This document shows positions 5,482 through 5,530 of a DNA stretch of 5,530 nt, one piece after another. Position 1 is the first letter of the stretch; each line of letters starts with the position of its first letter. The stretch lies in contig CAJXPP010000159.1 in the NCBI GenBank assembly GCA_913058195.1, forward strand, positions 1 to 5,530. The letters run 5' to 3'. Below the pieces are notes generated by a model. That model had not been told where the DNA came from and made no database searches. It was given only the letters and a program-made list of their open reading frames with translations. The DNA comes from an uncultured Gammaproteobacteria bacterium. GTDB lineage: Bacteria; Pseudomonadota; Gammaproteobacteria; Nitrosococcales; Methylophagaceae. The position numbers and the translations under genes are program-made.

Positions 5482-5530
5482 CTGTCTCTTATACACATCT
5501 GACGCTGCCGACGATCTACTCTGTGTAGAT
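5482..5530 (-). other. Illumina Nextera (i5-side) adapter, inverted copy
   Basis: This is the exact reverse complement of bases 2-50: mosaic end CTGTCTCTTATACACATCT (5482-5500), primer part GACGCTGCCGACGA (5501-5514), index TCTACTCT (5515-5522) and P5 tail GTGTAGAT (5523-5530). It is not genomic and creates a false stop codon at 5500-5502 for the preceding gene. Confidence 0.98.

Noticed and set aside
5482..5502. C-terminal LSLIHI and stop codon of the lipoprotein ORF
   Set aside because: These bases are the Tn5 mosaic end and adapter; the gene is truncated, not finished.

Overview
The window is an assembled fragment of a low-GC gammaproteobacterial chromosome with untrimmed sequencing adapter at both ends. 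Positions 1-50 and 5482-5530 are Illumina Nextera adapter (P5 tail, an 8-base index, and the 19-base transposon mosaic end) in inverted orientation, so genuine DNA runs from about 51 to 5481. AT-rich spacers, the gene set and the protein style (a CPYA-type glutathione transferase, a BufA2-type bufferin, a CsgG/DUF799-like lipoprotein) suggest a marine Alteromonadales-like bacterium. That placement is inference; no rRNA or marker gene is present.

Layout. From 4235 down to 51 every gene is on the minus strand. In transcription order they are: bufA (4235-3978, metallophore precursor peptide), a hairpin plus U-run, bufB (3896-3027, MNIO/DUF692 enzyme), bufC (3027-2248, DUF2063 partner, sharing one base with bufB), a doubtful 62-codon two-helix membrane ORF (2220-2032), a VOC/glyoxalase-like protein (1917-1558), an exported metallo-beta-lactamase-fold hydrolase (1473-562), and the N-terminal part of a glutathione S-transferase-like protein (313-51, cut by the contig edge). 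The region 4236-4788 has no convincing gene but holds several structured elements. On the plus strand, 4789-5481 encodes the first 231 residues of an outer-membrane-type lipoprotein, cut by the other contig edge.

Function. bufA-bufB-bufC form a RiPP cassette of the bufferin type. BufA is exported and carries six evenly spaced cysteines, three of them in Cys-Lys-Gly motifs. In studied members of the family BufB, helped by BufC, modifies the precursor's cysteines to heterocycles and the product binds copper in the periplasm. A rho-independent terminator-like hairpin between bufA and bufB probably makes precursor mRNA more abundant than enzyme mRNA. A second hairpin with a U-run lies in the bufA leader, just downstream of a possible ECF-type promoter.

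The most unusual local structures are two 33-bp near-identical direct repeats with a 41-bp period, followed by a six-codon leader ORF whose stop overlaps the lipoprotein start (ATGA), and a 70-bp imperfect inverted repeat at 4549-4618. The apparent C-terminus of the last ORF and the terminal inverted repeats are adapter artefacts.
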